Source: Pseudomonadota bacterium (GTDB lineage Bacteria; Pseudomonadota; Gammaproteobacteria; SURF-13). Taken from it: DNA of 50,199 nt. The position numbers and the translations under genes are program-made. Positions 8,624 to 16,241 of the stretch are shown in pieces. The notes under the pieces were generated by a model. It saw only the letters and a list, made by a program, of their open reading frames with translations. It had not been told where the DNA came from and made no database searches. Every line of letters starts with the position of its first letter. Position 1 is the stretch's first letter. The DNA lies in the NCBI GenBank assembly GCA_027624315.1, contig JAQBXX010000007.1, positions 1 through 50,199 on the forward strand. The letters are read 5' to 3'.

Positions 8624-9519
8624 GCATGCAAAACAATCGCTATCAATTAGACAAACGTCTACTGCAAAGCGCCTTCAATCGCGCGGCGCGCGGCTACGAC
8701 GATGCGGCGCTGTTACAGCGCGAGGTGGGTATGCGCATGCTGGAGCGCCTCGATCTCATGCGGCTCAACCCTGCGCTGATTGTCGATGCCGGCGCGGGCA
8801 CCGGCCTGCACACGCGTGCCCTTGCACGGCGCTACAAAAACGCCACTGTGCTTGCGCTCGACATCGCCGTGGACATGTTGCGCGAGGCGCAACGCCAGAC
8901 ACTGTTCTGGCATCGATGGTTTGACCGGCGACGACCCTTTGTCTGCGGCGACATCGATGCACTGCCGCTGCGCGATGCCTCCGTGGACATGATCTTTTCC
9001 AACCTCACGCTGCAATGGTGCAACGATCCCGACCGGACGCTGGGCGAATTGCGCCGCGTGCTCAAACCCGGCGGACTGCTGATGTTCTCCACCTTCGGCC
9101 CCGACACGCTGAAGGAACTGCGCGCAAGCTGGGCGCATGTCGATGAACACAATCACGTCAACGCCTTCCTCGACATGCATGACGTCGGCGACGCGCTGGT
9201 GCGCGCGCGCTTTGTCAGCCCGGTGATGGATGTCGAACGCTACACGCTCACCTATCCGGACGTCTACGCACTCATGCGCGATCTCAAGGCCATCGGCGCG
9301 CACAACGTCACCGCAGGCCGCGCCCATGGCCTCACCGGCAAGGGCCGCCTGCGCGCACTCAGCGAAGCCTATGACATTTGGCGCCAGGACGGCGTGTTAC
9401 CCGCAAGCTACGAGGTGGTATACGGACATGCCTGGGTAGCGGAGGACGATGGAGTGAAAAAATCCAGCGACGGCGCCATCAGGATTCCGCTCGCCAGTCT
9501 GCGCGGACGCAAAGCATGA
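8620..9519 (+). CDS. bioC: Malonyl-ACP O-methyltransferase BioC
   Basis: 299 aa SAM-dependent methyltransferase that primes pimeloyl synthesis by methylating malonyl-ACP. SAM motif I is VDAGAGTGLHTRALA near 51. LALDIAVDMLREA is near 75, CGDIDALPL near 107, and LQWCNDPDRTLGELRRVLKPGG near 127. The opening LQSAFNRAARGYDDAA is the BioC N-terminal signature. The start overlaps the bioH stop and its own stop overlaps bioD (ATGA both times). It is slightly longer than E. coli BioC (251 aa) because of a C-terminal extension after VVYGHAW. Confidence 0.95.
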   Translation: MSMQNNRYQLDKRLLQSAFNRAARGYDDAALLQREVGMRMLERLDLMRLNPALIVDAGAGTGLHTRALARRYKNATVLALDIAVDMLREAQRQTLFWHRWFDRRRPFVCGDIDALPLRDASVDMIFSNLTLQWCNDPDRTLGELRRVLKPGGLLMFSTFGPDTLKELRASWAHVDEHNHVNAFLDMHDVGDALVRARFVSPVMDVERYTLTYPDVYALMRDLKAIGAHNVTAGRAHGLTGKGRLRALSEAYDIWRQDGVLPASYEVVYGHAWVAEDDGVKKSSDGAIRIPLASLRGRKA

Positions 9520-10196
9520 CGCGCGGATTTTTTATTACCGGCACCGACACCGGCGTCGGCAAGACCCAGGTGGCGCTGGGCCTGCTCAGCGCATTCATCG
9601 CCACCGGTCAGCGCACGGCGGCGATGAAGCCGGTGGCGTCCGGCGTGATCGAAACGCCGGCAGGCCCGCGCAATGAAGACGCCCTGCTGTTACAGCGGCA
9701 GGCCTCGGTCGCGCTCGCCTATGACGTGGTCAATCCGTATCTGTTCGCCGCGCCCATCGCGCCGCACCTCGCCGCGCAGCGTGAAGGTCGGCGCATCGAG
9801 ATCGCGCACATCAAACAGGTGTTTGATGCCATCGCCGCGCAGGCGGAGTGTGTGATGGTGGAAGGCGTGGGCGGCTGGTGTGTACCGCTCAACGAGCACG
9901 AGACGAGCGCCGATCTTGCGGCGGCGCTGGGTTTGCCGGTGGTGCTGGTGGTGGGGATGCGGCTGGGGTGTCTGAATCACGCACTGCTCACCTGTGCCAG
10001 CATTGCACGTTATGGCGTGCCTCTCGCGGGATGGGTGGCGAATGTTATTACGCCGGAATTTGCGGAGCTTGAAGAGAATGTTGCGGCACTGGAAGAGCGC
10101 ATCCCTGCGCCGCTGCTCGGCGTGGTGCCCCACCTGCCCGTGCCGGATGCGCGCCAAGTGGGGCAGCGCTTGAACCTGGAAAAACTGCTGCGTTAG
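9516..10196 (+). CDS. bioD: Dethiobiotin synthetase BioD
   Basis: 226 aa ATP-dependent enzyme that closes the ureido ring of dethiobiotin. The P-loop is [12 protein letters not shown] with K16, then MKPVASG near 36, [13 protein letters not shown] near 113 and a VANVI segment near 181. The start at 9516 overlaps the bioC stop (ATGA). A longer in-frame version from 9378 would lie inside bioC and is not family-like. GGWCVPL replaces the usual GGxxVP form with a Cys, which is uncommon but still in the loop. It ends the operon and overlaps the convergent rpoH by 4 bases. Confidence 0.96.
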   Translation: MTRGFFITGTDTGVGKTQVALGLLSAFIATGQRTAAMKPVASGVIETPAGPRNEDALLLQRQASVALAYDVVNPYLFAAPIAPHLAAQREGRRIEIAHIKQVFDAIAAQAECVMVEGVGGWCVPLNEHETSADLAAALGLPVVLVVGMRLGCLNHALLTCASIARYGVPLAGWVANVITPEFAELEENVAALEERIPAPLLGVVPHLPVPDARQVGQRLNLEKLLR

Positions 10197-11053
10197 CCTG
10201 CCGCCGGGACGAGCGCGCGCTGCAATTTTTTCATCGCGTTGGTTTCCAGTTGCCGGATGCGCTCTGCGGACACCTGATAGCGGTCGGCCAGCTCATGCAA
10301 TGTGGTCTTGGCGTCGGTCAGCCAGCGCTGCTGCACGATATCGCGGCTGCGCTCGTCGAGTTTGGCGAGAGCTGCGTGCAGGCGTTCGCTGTGGTCCTCG
10401 TCCCAGTCGCTCTGCTCAAGCTGAGTGGACGGATCCATGCGCAGATCGGGCAGATACGCAGCAGGCGCAAACTGCGCCGCGCTGTCGTCATCGTCGGCGT
10501 GGGCATCGAAGGCGTAATCGTGGCCGCTCATGCGCGCCTCCATTTCGCGCACATCGCTGGCGCTCACGCCCAGATCCCTGGCGACGGCATTCACCTCGTC
10601 GTTGCTGAACCAGCCGAGGCGCTTCGACGCGCCGCGCAGGTTGAAAAACAGTTTGCGCTGCGCCTTGGTAGTGGCGACCTTGACGATGCGCCAGTTGCGC
10701 AGGATGAATTCGTGCATTTCGGCGCGTATCCAGTGCACGGCAAATGACACCAGACGCACGCCCATGCCCGGGTCAAAGCGCCGCACCGCCTTCATGAGGC
10801 CGATGTTGCCTTCCTGGATCAGGTCGGCCTGGGGCAGGCCGTAGCCGTTGTACCCGCGCGCGACGTAGATCACAAAGCACAGGTGCGCCAGCACCAGGCG
10901 GCGCGCGGCATCGAGGTCGTTGTCGCGCTGGTAGCGCACCGCAAGCGCGTGCTCCTCGCCCGCGCTCAACATGGGTACGCTGTAGGCGGCGCGGATATAG
11001 TGGTCGATGCTGCCGACCGGCACTGCCAGTTGCATTTCGGAATCCCTGGTCAT
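10193..11053 (-). CDS. rpoH: RNA polymerase heat-shock sigma factor RpoH (sigma-32)
   Basis: 286 aa. Region 2 is [20 protein letters not shown] followed by [19 protein letters not shown]; region 2.4 is [23 protein letters not shown]. The RpoH box QRKLFFNLR, which binds core and marks sigma-32, is near 133. Region 4 is the C-terminal helix-turn-helix [19 protein letters not shown]. It directs transcription of chaperone and protease genes. The position at the end of ftsY-ftsE-ftsX matches E. coli, except that a response-regulator gene is inserted before it. A 9-base perfect CIRCE half-site lies 34 bases upstream of the start codon. Confidence 0.97.
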   Translation of the reverse strand: MTRDSEMQLAVPVGSIDHYIRAAYSVPMLSAGEEHALAVRYQRDNDLDAARRLVLAHLCFVIYVARGYNGYGLPQADLIQEGNIGLMKAVRRFDPGMGVRLVSFAVHWIRAEMHEFILRNWRIVKVATTKAQRKLFFNLRGASKRLGWFSNDEVNAVARDLGVSASDVREMEARMSGHDYAFDAHADDDDSAAQFAPAAYLPDLRMDPSTQLEQSDWDEDHSERLHAALAKLDERSRDIVQQRWLTDAKTTLHELADRYQVSAERIRQLETNAMKKLQRALVPAAG

Positions 11054-11086
11054 GGACTTACCCCCCTGTCTAATACTGGTACCATT

Positions 11087-11112
11087 TTAGCACTCTGCAA
11101 TTTGAGCGCCAG
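11087..11112. promoter_or_regulatory. Half-perfect CIRCE-like dyad upstream of rpoH
   Basis: TTAGCACTC at 11087-11095 is a perfect CIRCE left half (HrcA operator TTAGCACTC-N9-GAGTGCTAA). The right half, GAGCGCCAG at 11104-11112, matches 6 of 9 and the spacer is 8, not 9. The site lies 34-59 bases 5' of the rpoH ATG. It may be chance, or a weak or decayed HrcA site. Confidence 0.3.
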
Positions 11113-11166
11113 ACCGGGTAAAAAGTTCAATCAGATAATGGGGTTGGCGCTGTGCTAGAGCGGGGG

Positions 11167-11838
11167 TCACACCCGCTCCTGTAACCGCCGCAGGGCTTGA
11201 TACTGCTGCCGGATGAGCAACAGGCTGCGCACCCGTGCCATGAACGGCCCGGCAACGATGGGTTTGGTCACAACATCATTGCTGCCGGCCTCCAGCACCT
11301 CGGCCAGCACCTGCCCGTCACTCTGGCCCGTGATCACCAGCACCGGCAGGGCCTGCGGCGAATAACGCAGTTCTGCGCGTATGGCACGCACCAGGTCGCC
11401 GCCGGTCATCTGGCCCGTAAGAAGGTAGTCCGTAAGTACGAGATCAAAGGGCGCCGCCGAGCGCAGTAGCTCCAGCGCCTGCTCGGCGTCGGGCATGTGC
11501 ACGACCCCCAGGCCATAATTTTGCAGCAGACTACAGATCACCCGCGCGCTGGTGGGGCTGTCTTCCACGTAGAGCACGCGCCCCTTCAGGCTGAAGTGGT
11601 GTTGCATCATTGCGGCGATGAACGGCGCCAGTGCGGGATATCCCCGCGCCTTGTCAAAATAGTCCGTCACCCCGACGGCAAATATAGCGCGCCGCGCAGC
11701 ACCCGTCGTGAGCGCCTCGGCGGCGGAGGCGCAGGCGGTGATCTTCGCACCCTCGATGCTGGTGCGCAGGCCACGCACGATCAGCGCGCGCGAAACGCTT
11801 GCGCTGTCCACCACCATGAGCTGAGACACGTCAGTCAT
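11167..11838 (-). CDS. Response regulator: truncated first receiver plus complete second receiver
   Basis: 223 aa from ATG 11838. An upstream in-frame start at 11922 would run into ftsX and adds unlike residues. The first receiver keeps its beginning (LMVVDSASVSRALIVRGL) and its end (FAVGVTDYFDKARGY). It jumps from AAEALTTG straight to the end segment, so the strand carrying the phospho-aspartate is missing. The second receiver is complete: VLYVEDSPTSARVI near 94, phospho-acceptor D in DLVLTDYLLTGQMTGGDLV, LVITGQSD, and the conserved lysine in NDVVTKPI. No output domain is present. It is inserted between ftsX (22-base gap) and rpoH. Partner kinase and role are unknown. Confidence 0.85.
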   Translation of the reverse strand: MTDVSQLMVVDSASVSRALIVRGLRTSIEGAKITACASAAEALTTGAARRAIFAVGVTDYFDKARGYPALAPFIAAMMQHHFSLKGRVLYVEDSPTSARVICSLLQNYGLGVVHMPDAEQALELLRSAAPFDLVLTDYLLTGQMTGGDLVRAIRAELRYSPQALPVLVITGQSDGQVLAEVLEAGSNDVVTKPIVAGPFMARVRSLLLIRQQYQALRRLQERV

Positions 11839-11860
11839 ATGGATTCCATCGTCTGAGCTA

Positions 11861-12913
11861 TCAGGCCGGCTCGATATTCGCCAAATGCCGCCCCACGGAC
11901 AGCCACGCACCCAGCAGGCCAAGTATGGCGCCTGCGGAGACCAGCAACAGTGTAAGCGTGAAACTCAGGCCGCTCAAACTGAAATCGCTTTGATAAAGCG
12001 CGGCGAGCCGCTGCACCGGCCCGTTCAGCAGCCTGAGCGCGAGACTCACCATAACCCAGGCGCACACGCCGCCCAGGGCGCCGTACCACATGCCGCTGTA
12101 TAAAAACGGACGCCGGATGAAGGCGTCGCTGGCGCCGATGAGTTTGCTGACCTCAATTTCATCGCTGCGGCCTTGCACCGCAAGCCGCAGCGTATTGCCC
12201 ACGATGAACAGAACCGCCGCCGCGAGCAACAGCGCAAGCAGTTGCACGGCGCGTTCGATCACGGCCATGATCGCGCGCAGACGCTTGAGCCACTGCTCGT
12301 CAAACTCGGCCAGATCCACCTCGGGCAGCGCGCGCACCTTTGCCAGCAACCGCCCCGAGTATTCCTGCGCCATACCATCATGTTCCGGCGCCAGATGCAG
12401 CACCAACACCGCAGGCAGCGGATTTTCATCGAGCGCATCAAGCGCCGCGCCAAGACCGGAGAGACGGCGGAATTCCTCCAGCGCCTCGGTACGCGAAATG
12501 GCGCTCACCCCGGTCAGCGCGGGCCACGCGCGCAAGCGCACCGCCAGCGTCCGCGCCGCCTCGTCGCTGACCTCGTGCTTGAGAAACAGCGTGATCTGGG
12601 CGCCGCCCTTCCATCCCGCGCTCACCTGCTGCGCATGCTCCAGCACCAGATACAGCGCCGTCGGCAGCGCGAGCGCAATCCCGATCACGGCAGCGGTCAT
12701 CAGTGTCGCCGCCGGTGCGCGCCACAACTGGCCGAGGCTGTAAGTAAACGCCTGCGCATGCTGTGCTATGTAGGCCCTGAGCGACAGTGAAGCAGCGCTG
12801 CGCCGGGCCGTGGGCGCGCGCGTGGCCGCTGCTCGCGTCACCACGGGAGCGGGGCCGGAAGTGCGGCTGCGCGGTGTCGCGCCACTGCGGCGGCGTTTGA
12901 AAAACGAGATCAT
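11861..12913 (-). CDS. ftsX: Cell-division ABC permease FtsX
   Basis: 350 aa. A basic cytoplasmic N-terminus (~50 residues) precedes TM1 (ATLMTAAVIGIALALPTALYL). An extracytoplasmic domain at ~105-215 (ITLFLKHEVSDEAARTLAVRL) follows, then three TM segments: LLALLLAAAVLFIVGNTLRL, YSGMWYGALGGVCAWVMVSLA and TLLLVSAGAILGLLGAWLSV. FtsX with FtsE links ATP hydrolysis at the septum to activation of peptidoglycan amidases via EnvC. Its ATG overlaps the ftsE stop (ATGA). The Ser/Arg/Ala-rich N-terminus is longer than in E. coli. Confidence 0.95.
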   Translation of the reverse strand: MISFFKRRRSGATPRSRTSGPAPVVTRAAATRAPTARRSAASLSLRAYIAQHAQAFTYSLGQLWRAPAATLMTAAVIGIALALPTALYLVLEHAQQVSAGWKGGAQITLFLKHEVSDEAARTLAVRLRAWPALTGVSAISRTEALEEFRRLSGLGAALDALDENPLPAVLVLHLAPEHDGMAQEYSGRLLAKVRALPEVDLAEFDEQWLKRLRAIMAVIERAVQLLALLLAAAVLFIVGNTLRLAVQGRSDEIEVSKLIGASDAFIRRPFLYSGMWYGALGGVCAWVMVSLALRLLNGPVQRLAALYQSDFSLSGLSFTLTLLLVSAGAILGLLGAWLSVGRHLANIEPA

Positions 12914-13578
12914 GGTGTCGGGCTGTCCGCCACCAGTTGGCCGTCCTTCAGGGTGAGGGTGCGGTGCGGCAGGTGGCGGATCAACTCAAGGTCGTGCGTG
13001 GCCACCAGCACGCTCACACCGAACTGGTTGAACTCCTGAAACAGCGCCATGACCTCGCGCGACAATTCCGGATCGAGATTTCCGGTCGGTTCGTCGGCCA
13101 GCAGCAGCGGCGGCTTGTGCACCACGGCGCGCGCGATGCCGACGCGCTGCTGCTCGCCGCCGGAGAGCGTCACCGGGTAGGCGCGCTCCTTGCTGAGCAG
13201 GCCGACCTTGTCGAGCGCCGCATGCACGCGGCGCTCGGTGTCGTCACGGCTGAGACCCGCGATCACCAGCGGCAACGCAACGTTGTCAAACACCGTGCGG
13301 TCGTGCAGCAGCTTGTGATTCTGGAATACCATGCCGATACTGCGCCGCAGTTTGGGCAGGCCGCGCCGAGTAATGCCGGAGAGACTCTGACCGTTCACCG
13401 CGATCTGGCCGAAGCTGGCGTGCTCAAGCAGCGCGATAAGACGCAGTACCGTGCTTTTACCCGCGCCGGAATGACCGGTAAGGTAGGCCATCTCGCCGCG
13501 CGCAAGCTCGAAGCTCACCTCGCGCAGCGCCTCGAATCCGCCGGGGTGGCGCTTGGAGACGTGATTAAAGAGGATCAT
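12910..13578 (-). CDS. ftsE: Cell-division ABC ATPase FtsE
   Basis: 222 aa, the E. coli length. Walker A is [13 protein letters not shown] near 36, the ABC signature [14 protein letters not shown] near 137, Walker [13 protein letters not shown] near 159, and the switch histidine is in VATHDLEL. It opens [14 protein letters not shown], a family start, so ATG 13578 is preferred over an upstream in-frame codon at 13617. That codon would fall within the AAGACGC repeat region. It is co-transcribed with ftsX (4-base overlap) and probably with ftsY across a 102-base spacer that contains a palindromic repeat. Confidence 0.96.
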   Translation of the reverse strand: MILFNHVSKRHPGGFEALREVSFELARGEMAYLTGHSGAGKSTVLRLIALLEHASFGQIAVNGQSLSGITRRGLPKLRRSIGMVFQNHKLLHDRTVFDNVALPLVIAGLSRDDTERRVHAALDKVGLLSKERAYPVTLSGGEQQRVGIARAVVHKPPLLLADEPTGNLDPELSREVMALFQEFNQFGVSVLVATHDLELIRHLPHRTLTLKDGQLVADSPTP

Positions 13579-13589
13579 TACGTATAAAA

Positions 13590-13675
13590 ACTCAACGCCA
13601 AGACGCCAAGACGCCAAGACGCAAAATTATTATACCTGCGTCCTTTGCGACTTTGCGTCTTTGCGTTGGGCTGTT
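13590..13675. repeat. AAGACGC tandem/inverted repeat between ftsY and ftsE
   Basis: Three AACGCCAAGAC/GCCAAGAC units run into AAGACGCAAAAT. After TTATTATACCTG the complementary form GCGTCCTTTGCGACTTTGCG and TCTTTGCGTT follows. The whole is a large imperfect inverted repeat made of 8-9 base units. Elements of this AACGCCAAGACGCAAAG type recur in intergenic DNA of many bacteria (general knowledge). It lies inside the ftsYEX operon, so a transcript would carry a long hairpin. Confidence 0.75.
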
Positions 13676-13680
13676 CTTAA

Positions 13681-14649
13681 TCATCCACTTTGCTCAAATA
13701 ATGCTTCTACAAATTCCGCCACATTGAATTCACGCAAATCGTCTATGCCCTCGCCGATGCCGATGTAGCGTATCGGCACCCCGAGTTTTTTTGCGATGGC
13801 GAAGATGATGCCGCCCTTTGCGGTGCCGTCGAGCTTGGTCAGCGTGATGCCGGTGAGCCCCACCGCCTGATGAAATTGCAGCGCCTGCGCCAGCGCATTC
13901 TGTCCCATGCCTGCATCCACCACCAGCATCACCTCGTGCGGCGCGGAAGGCTCCGCCTTGGCGATGACGCGCTTGACCTTCTTCAACTCCTCCATCAGGT
14001 TGGCCTGCGTGTGCAGGCGCCCGGAGGTATCGGCGATCAGCACATCTACATTGCGTGCGCGCGCCGCCTGCACCGCATCGAAAATCACCGCGGCGGAATC
14101 CGCGCCTGCATGCTGCGAAATCACCGGCACCTGGTTGCGCTCGCCCCAAACCTGCAACTGCTCCACTGCGGCGGCGCGAAACGTGTCACCGGCGGCGAGC
14201 ATCACGCTGCGGCCGTCACGCTGCAATTGTCGCGCGAGTTTACCGATGGTGGTGGTCTTGCCCGCGCCGTTGACCCCCACCATGAGCAGGACAAAGGGCT
14301 TGGTGTCGCGCGCAATCACCAGCGGGCGGCTGCACGGCTGCAGGATGGCCAGCAGCTCTGCGCGCAACGCGCCGGACAGGGTGGCCGCATCGCTCAGCTC
14401 ACGCCGCCCGAGACGCACACTGATGGCCGCAAGCACGTCCTGCGTCGCCTCCACACCGACGTCCGCGGACAACAGGCGCGCCTCCAGGGTCTCCAGCAGG
14501 TCAGCGTCATCGGCACGCAAGCCGCGCAGCCAGCCAGTGAGGCCACCACGCGTGCGCTGCAGCGCATCCCCCAGACGTGCGAACATTCCGCCGTCAGTGT
14601 CAGCCGCCGTATCAGATTTTTTGAAACCGAACAGGGATTGCAGTGTCAT
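13681..14649 (-). CDS. ftsY: Signal recognition particle receptor FtsY
   Basis: 322 aa. The NG GTPase core shows G1 GVNGAGKTTTIGKLA near 110, the insertion-box DTFRAAAVEQL near 140, G3 DTSGRLHTQ near 193, G4 TKLDGTAKGG near 260, and GIGEGIDDLREF near 296. It docks SRP-ribosome complexes at the inner membrane. The acidic A domain of E. coli FtsY is almost absent; only ~20 residues precede the N domain, as in many other bacteria. It heads the ftsY-ftsE-ftsX operon and is divergent from the M16 peptidase genes. Confidence 0.97.
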   Translation of the reverse strand: MTLQSLFGFKKSDTAADTDGGMFARLGDALQRTRGGLTGWLRGLRADDADLLETLEARLLSADVGVEATQDVLAAISVRLGRRELSDAATLSGALRAELLAILQPCSRPLVIARDTKPFVLLMVGVNGAGKTTTIGKLARQLQRDGRSVMLAAGDTFRAAAVEQLQVWGERNQVPVISQHAGADSAAVIFDAVQAARARNVDVLIADTSGRLHTQANLMEELKKVKRVIAKAEPSAPHEVMLVVDAGMGQNALAQALQFHQAVGLTGITLTKLDGTAKGGIIFAIAKKLGVPIRYIGIGEGIDDLREFNVAEFVEALFEQSG

Positions 14650-14707
14650 AGCTGTGGCTTCTACTATTGCGCTATCCTATCACTCATAGTCTTGGAACAA
14701 GGATGAC

Positions 14708-16102
14708 ATGATGCACAAGTATATCGCAGTCGGCCTGTGCCTGTGGGCCGCCGCATTCAGCATTTACGCGCAAGACACCCCGCCCGCCACCCACGAATAT
14801 CGCCTCAGCAACGGCCTCAAGCTCATCGTGCGGGAAGATCACCGCGCGCCGGTGGTGGTGTCGCAGGTCTGGTACAAGGTGGGTTCCAGTTACGAAGACA
14901 GTGGCACCACCGGTATCTCGCACGTGCTCGAACACATGATGTTCAAGGGTACACGCAAACACGGGCCGAACGAATTCTCTCGTATCATCGCGCAAAACGG
15001 CGGGCGCGAAAATGCCTTCACCGGGCGCGATTACACCGCCTATTTTCAGCAACTGGAAAAAGGCCGTCTCGCGGTGAGCTTTGAACTCGAGGCCGACCGC
15101 ATGCGCAACCTCCGGCTCAAGCAAGAAGAGTTCGCGAAGGAGGTCCGCGTGGTGATGGAGGAGCGCAGAATGCGCACCGACGACGACCCGGAAGCGCTGA
15201 CCGCCGAACAATTCACCGCGGTCGCCTTTCACAACAACCCCTACCGTATTCCGGTGATCGGCTGGATGGGCGACCTGGAAAATCTGCGCGTGACAGATCT
15301 TCAGGCCTGGTATAAAACCTGGTATGCGCCGAACAATGCGACGCTGGTGGTTGTGGGCGACGTGCAACCGGATGCGGTATTCAAACTTGCCGGGAAATAT
15401 TTCGGTGCGCTGAAACCCGCGCCACTCCCCACCCTCAAGCCACACATCGAAGCTGAACAGATGGGCACGCGCCGCATCACGGTGAAGGCTCCTGCGGAAT
15501 TGCCCTATCTCCTCATGGGCTATCCCGCACCGGTGCTGAAATCGTCAAGCGCCAGCGATTCCTGGGAACCGTATGCGCTGGAAATGCTGTCGGCGCTGCT
15601 CTCCGGCGGCGACAGCGCGCGGCTTGCCAGGCATCTGGTGCGCGGCCAGAAAATCGCGGCCAACGCCAGCGCCGGCTACAACCTCACTGCGCGCCTGCCC
15701 GACATGTTCATGATTGACGGCACGCCTGCCCAGGGGCGCACCATCGACGAACTGGAGCAGGCGCTGCGCGGCGAGATCAAGCGCCTGCAGGATGAGCCGG
15801 TGAGCGAGGCTGAGCTTGCGCGCATCAAGACCCAGGTGGTGGCGAATGAAATCTATCAGCGCGACTCCATCTTCGCGCAGGCGATGCAGATCGGCACGCT
15901 GGAAACCGTCGGCCTCGACTGGCGCCTGATGGACAGCTACGTGGAAAAGATCACTGCGGTGACGGCAGAGCAGGTGCAGCAGGTGGCGCGCAAATATCTC
16001 ATCGACGACCGCCTGACGGTCGCCGTGCTCGAGCCCTTGCCCATCGATCCCAACAAGCCGCGCGCCGCAGCGGCGGGCGCTGGAGGCCACAATGTCCGTT
16101 AA
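14708..16102 (+). CDS. Periplasmic M16-family zinc peptidase (catalytic subunit)
   Basis: 464 aa. An N-terminal signal peptide (MMHKYIAVGLCLWAAAFSIYAQD) indicates export to the periplasm. The inverted zinc motif HxxEH is H72-E75-H76 in SHVLEHMMFKGT, and the third ligand is expected at E152 in MEERRMRTDDDP. The GRENAFTGRDYTAYFQ segment that follows is typical of active M16B members. It is followed by a second M16 gene without the zinc motif, and such pairs usually act as a heterodimer on unfolded peptides. The stop codon TAA at 16100-16102 lies within the left arm of the hairpin of repeat copy D. Confidence 0.92.
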   Translation: MMHKYIAVGLCLWAAAFSIYAQDTPPATHEYRLSNGLKLIVREDHRAPVVVSQVWYKVGSSYEDSGTTGISHVLEHMMFKGTRKHGPNEFSRIIAQNGGRENAFTGRDYTAYFQQLEKGRLAVSFELEADRMRNLRLKQEEFAKEVRVVMEERRMRTDDDPEALTAEQFTAVAFHNNPYRIPVIGWMGDLENLRVTDLQAWYKTWYAPNNATLVVVGDVQPDAVFKLAGKYFGALKPAPLPTLKPHIEAEQMGTRRITVKAPAELPYLLMGYPAPVLKSSSASDSWEPYALEMLSALLSGGDSARLARHLVRGQKIAANASAGYNLTARLPDMFMIDGTPAQGRTIDELEQALRGEIKRLQDEPVSEAELARIKTQVVANEIYQRDSIFAQAMQIGTLETVGLDWRLMDSYVEKITAVTAEQVQQVARKYLIDDRLTVAVLEPLPIDPNKPRAAAAGAGGHNVR

Positions 16103-16230
16103 GCAGGAGACACCAAGTAAGGAAACATCGCTGTCGGGGTGTCTCCTGCTTAAAAACCCCGTTAACTCTACCCCCACCCTGTCCCGCCCCCTCAACAGGG
16201 GGCGGGGACGTGTACGATGGAGCAGCCTTA
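16099..16230 (+). repeat. Composite intergenic repeat, copy D (between the two M16 genes)
   Basis: The perfect 16-bp stem TTAAGCAGGAGACACC (16099-16114) with GGTGTCTCCTGCTTAA (16138-16153) contains the stop codon of the upstream gene. It is followed by GTTAACTCTACCCCC (from 16161), the palindrome GTCCCGCCCCC-TCAACA-GGGGGCGGGGAC and a tail AGCAGCCTTA ending at 16230. The downstream M16 gene starts 11 bases later. Confidence 0.88.
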
Positions 16231-16241
16231 ATAGTCAACTC

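Noticed and set aside
16092-16241. ATG at 16092 as the start of the second M16 gene
   Set aside because: It would translate the whole of repeat copy D and place the signal peptide 50 residues inside; ATG 16242 starts exactly at the signal peptide.
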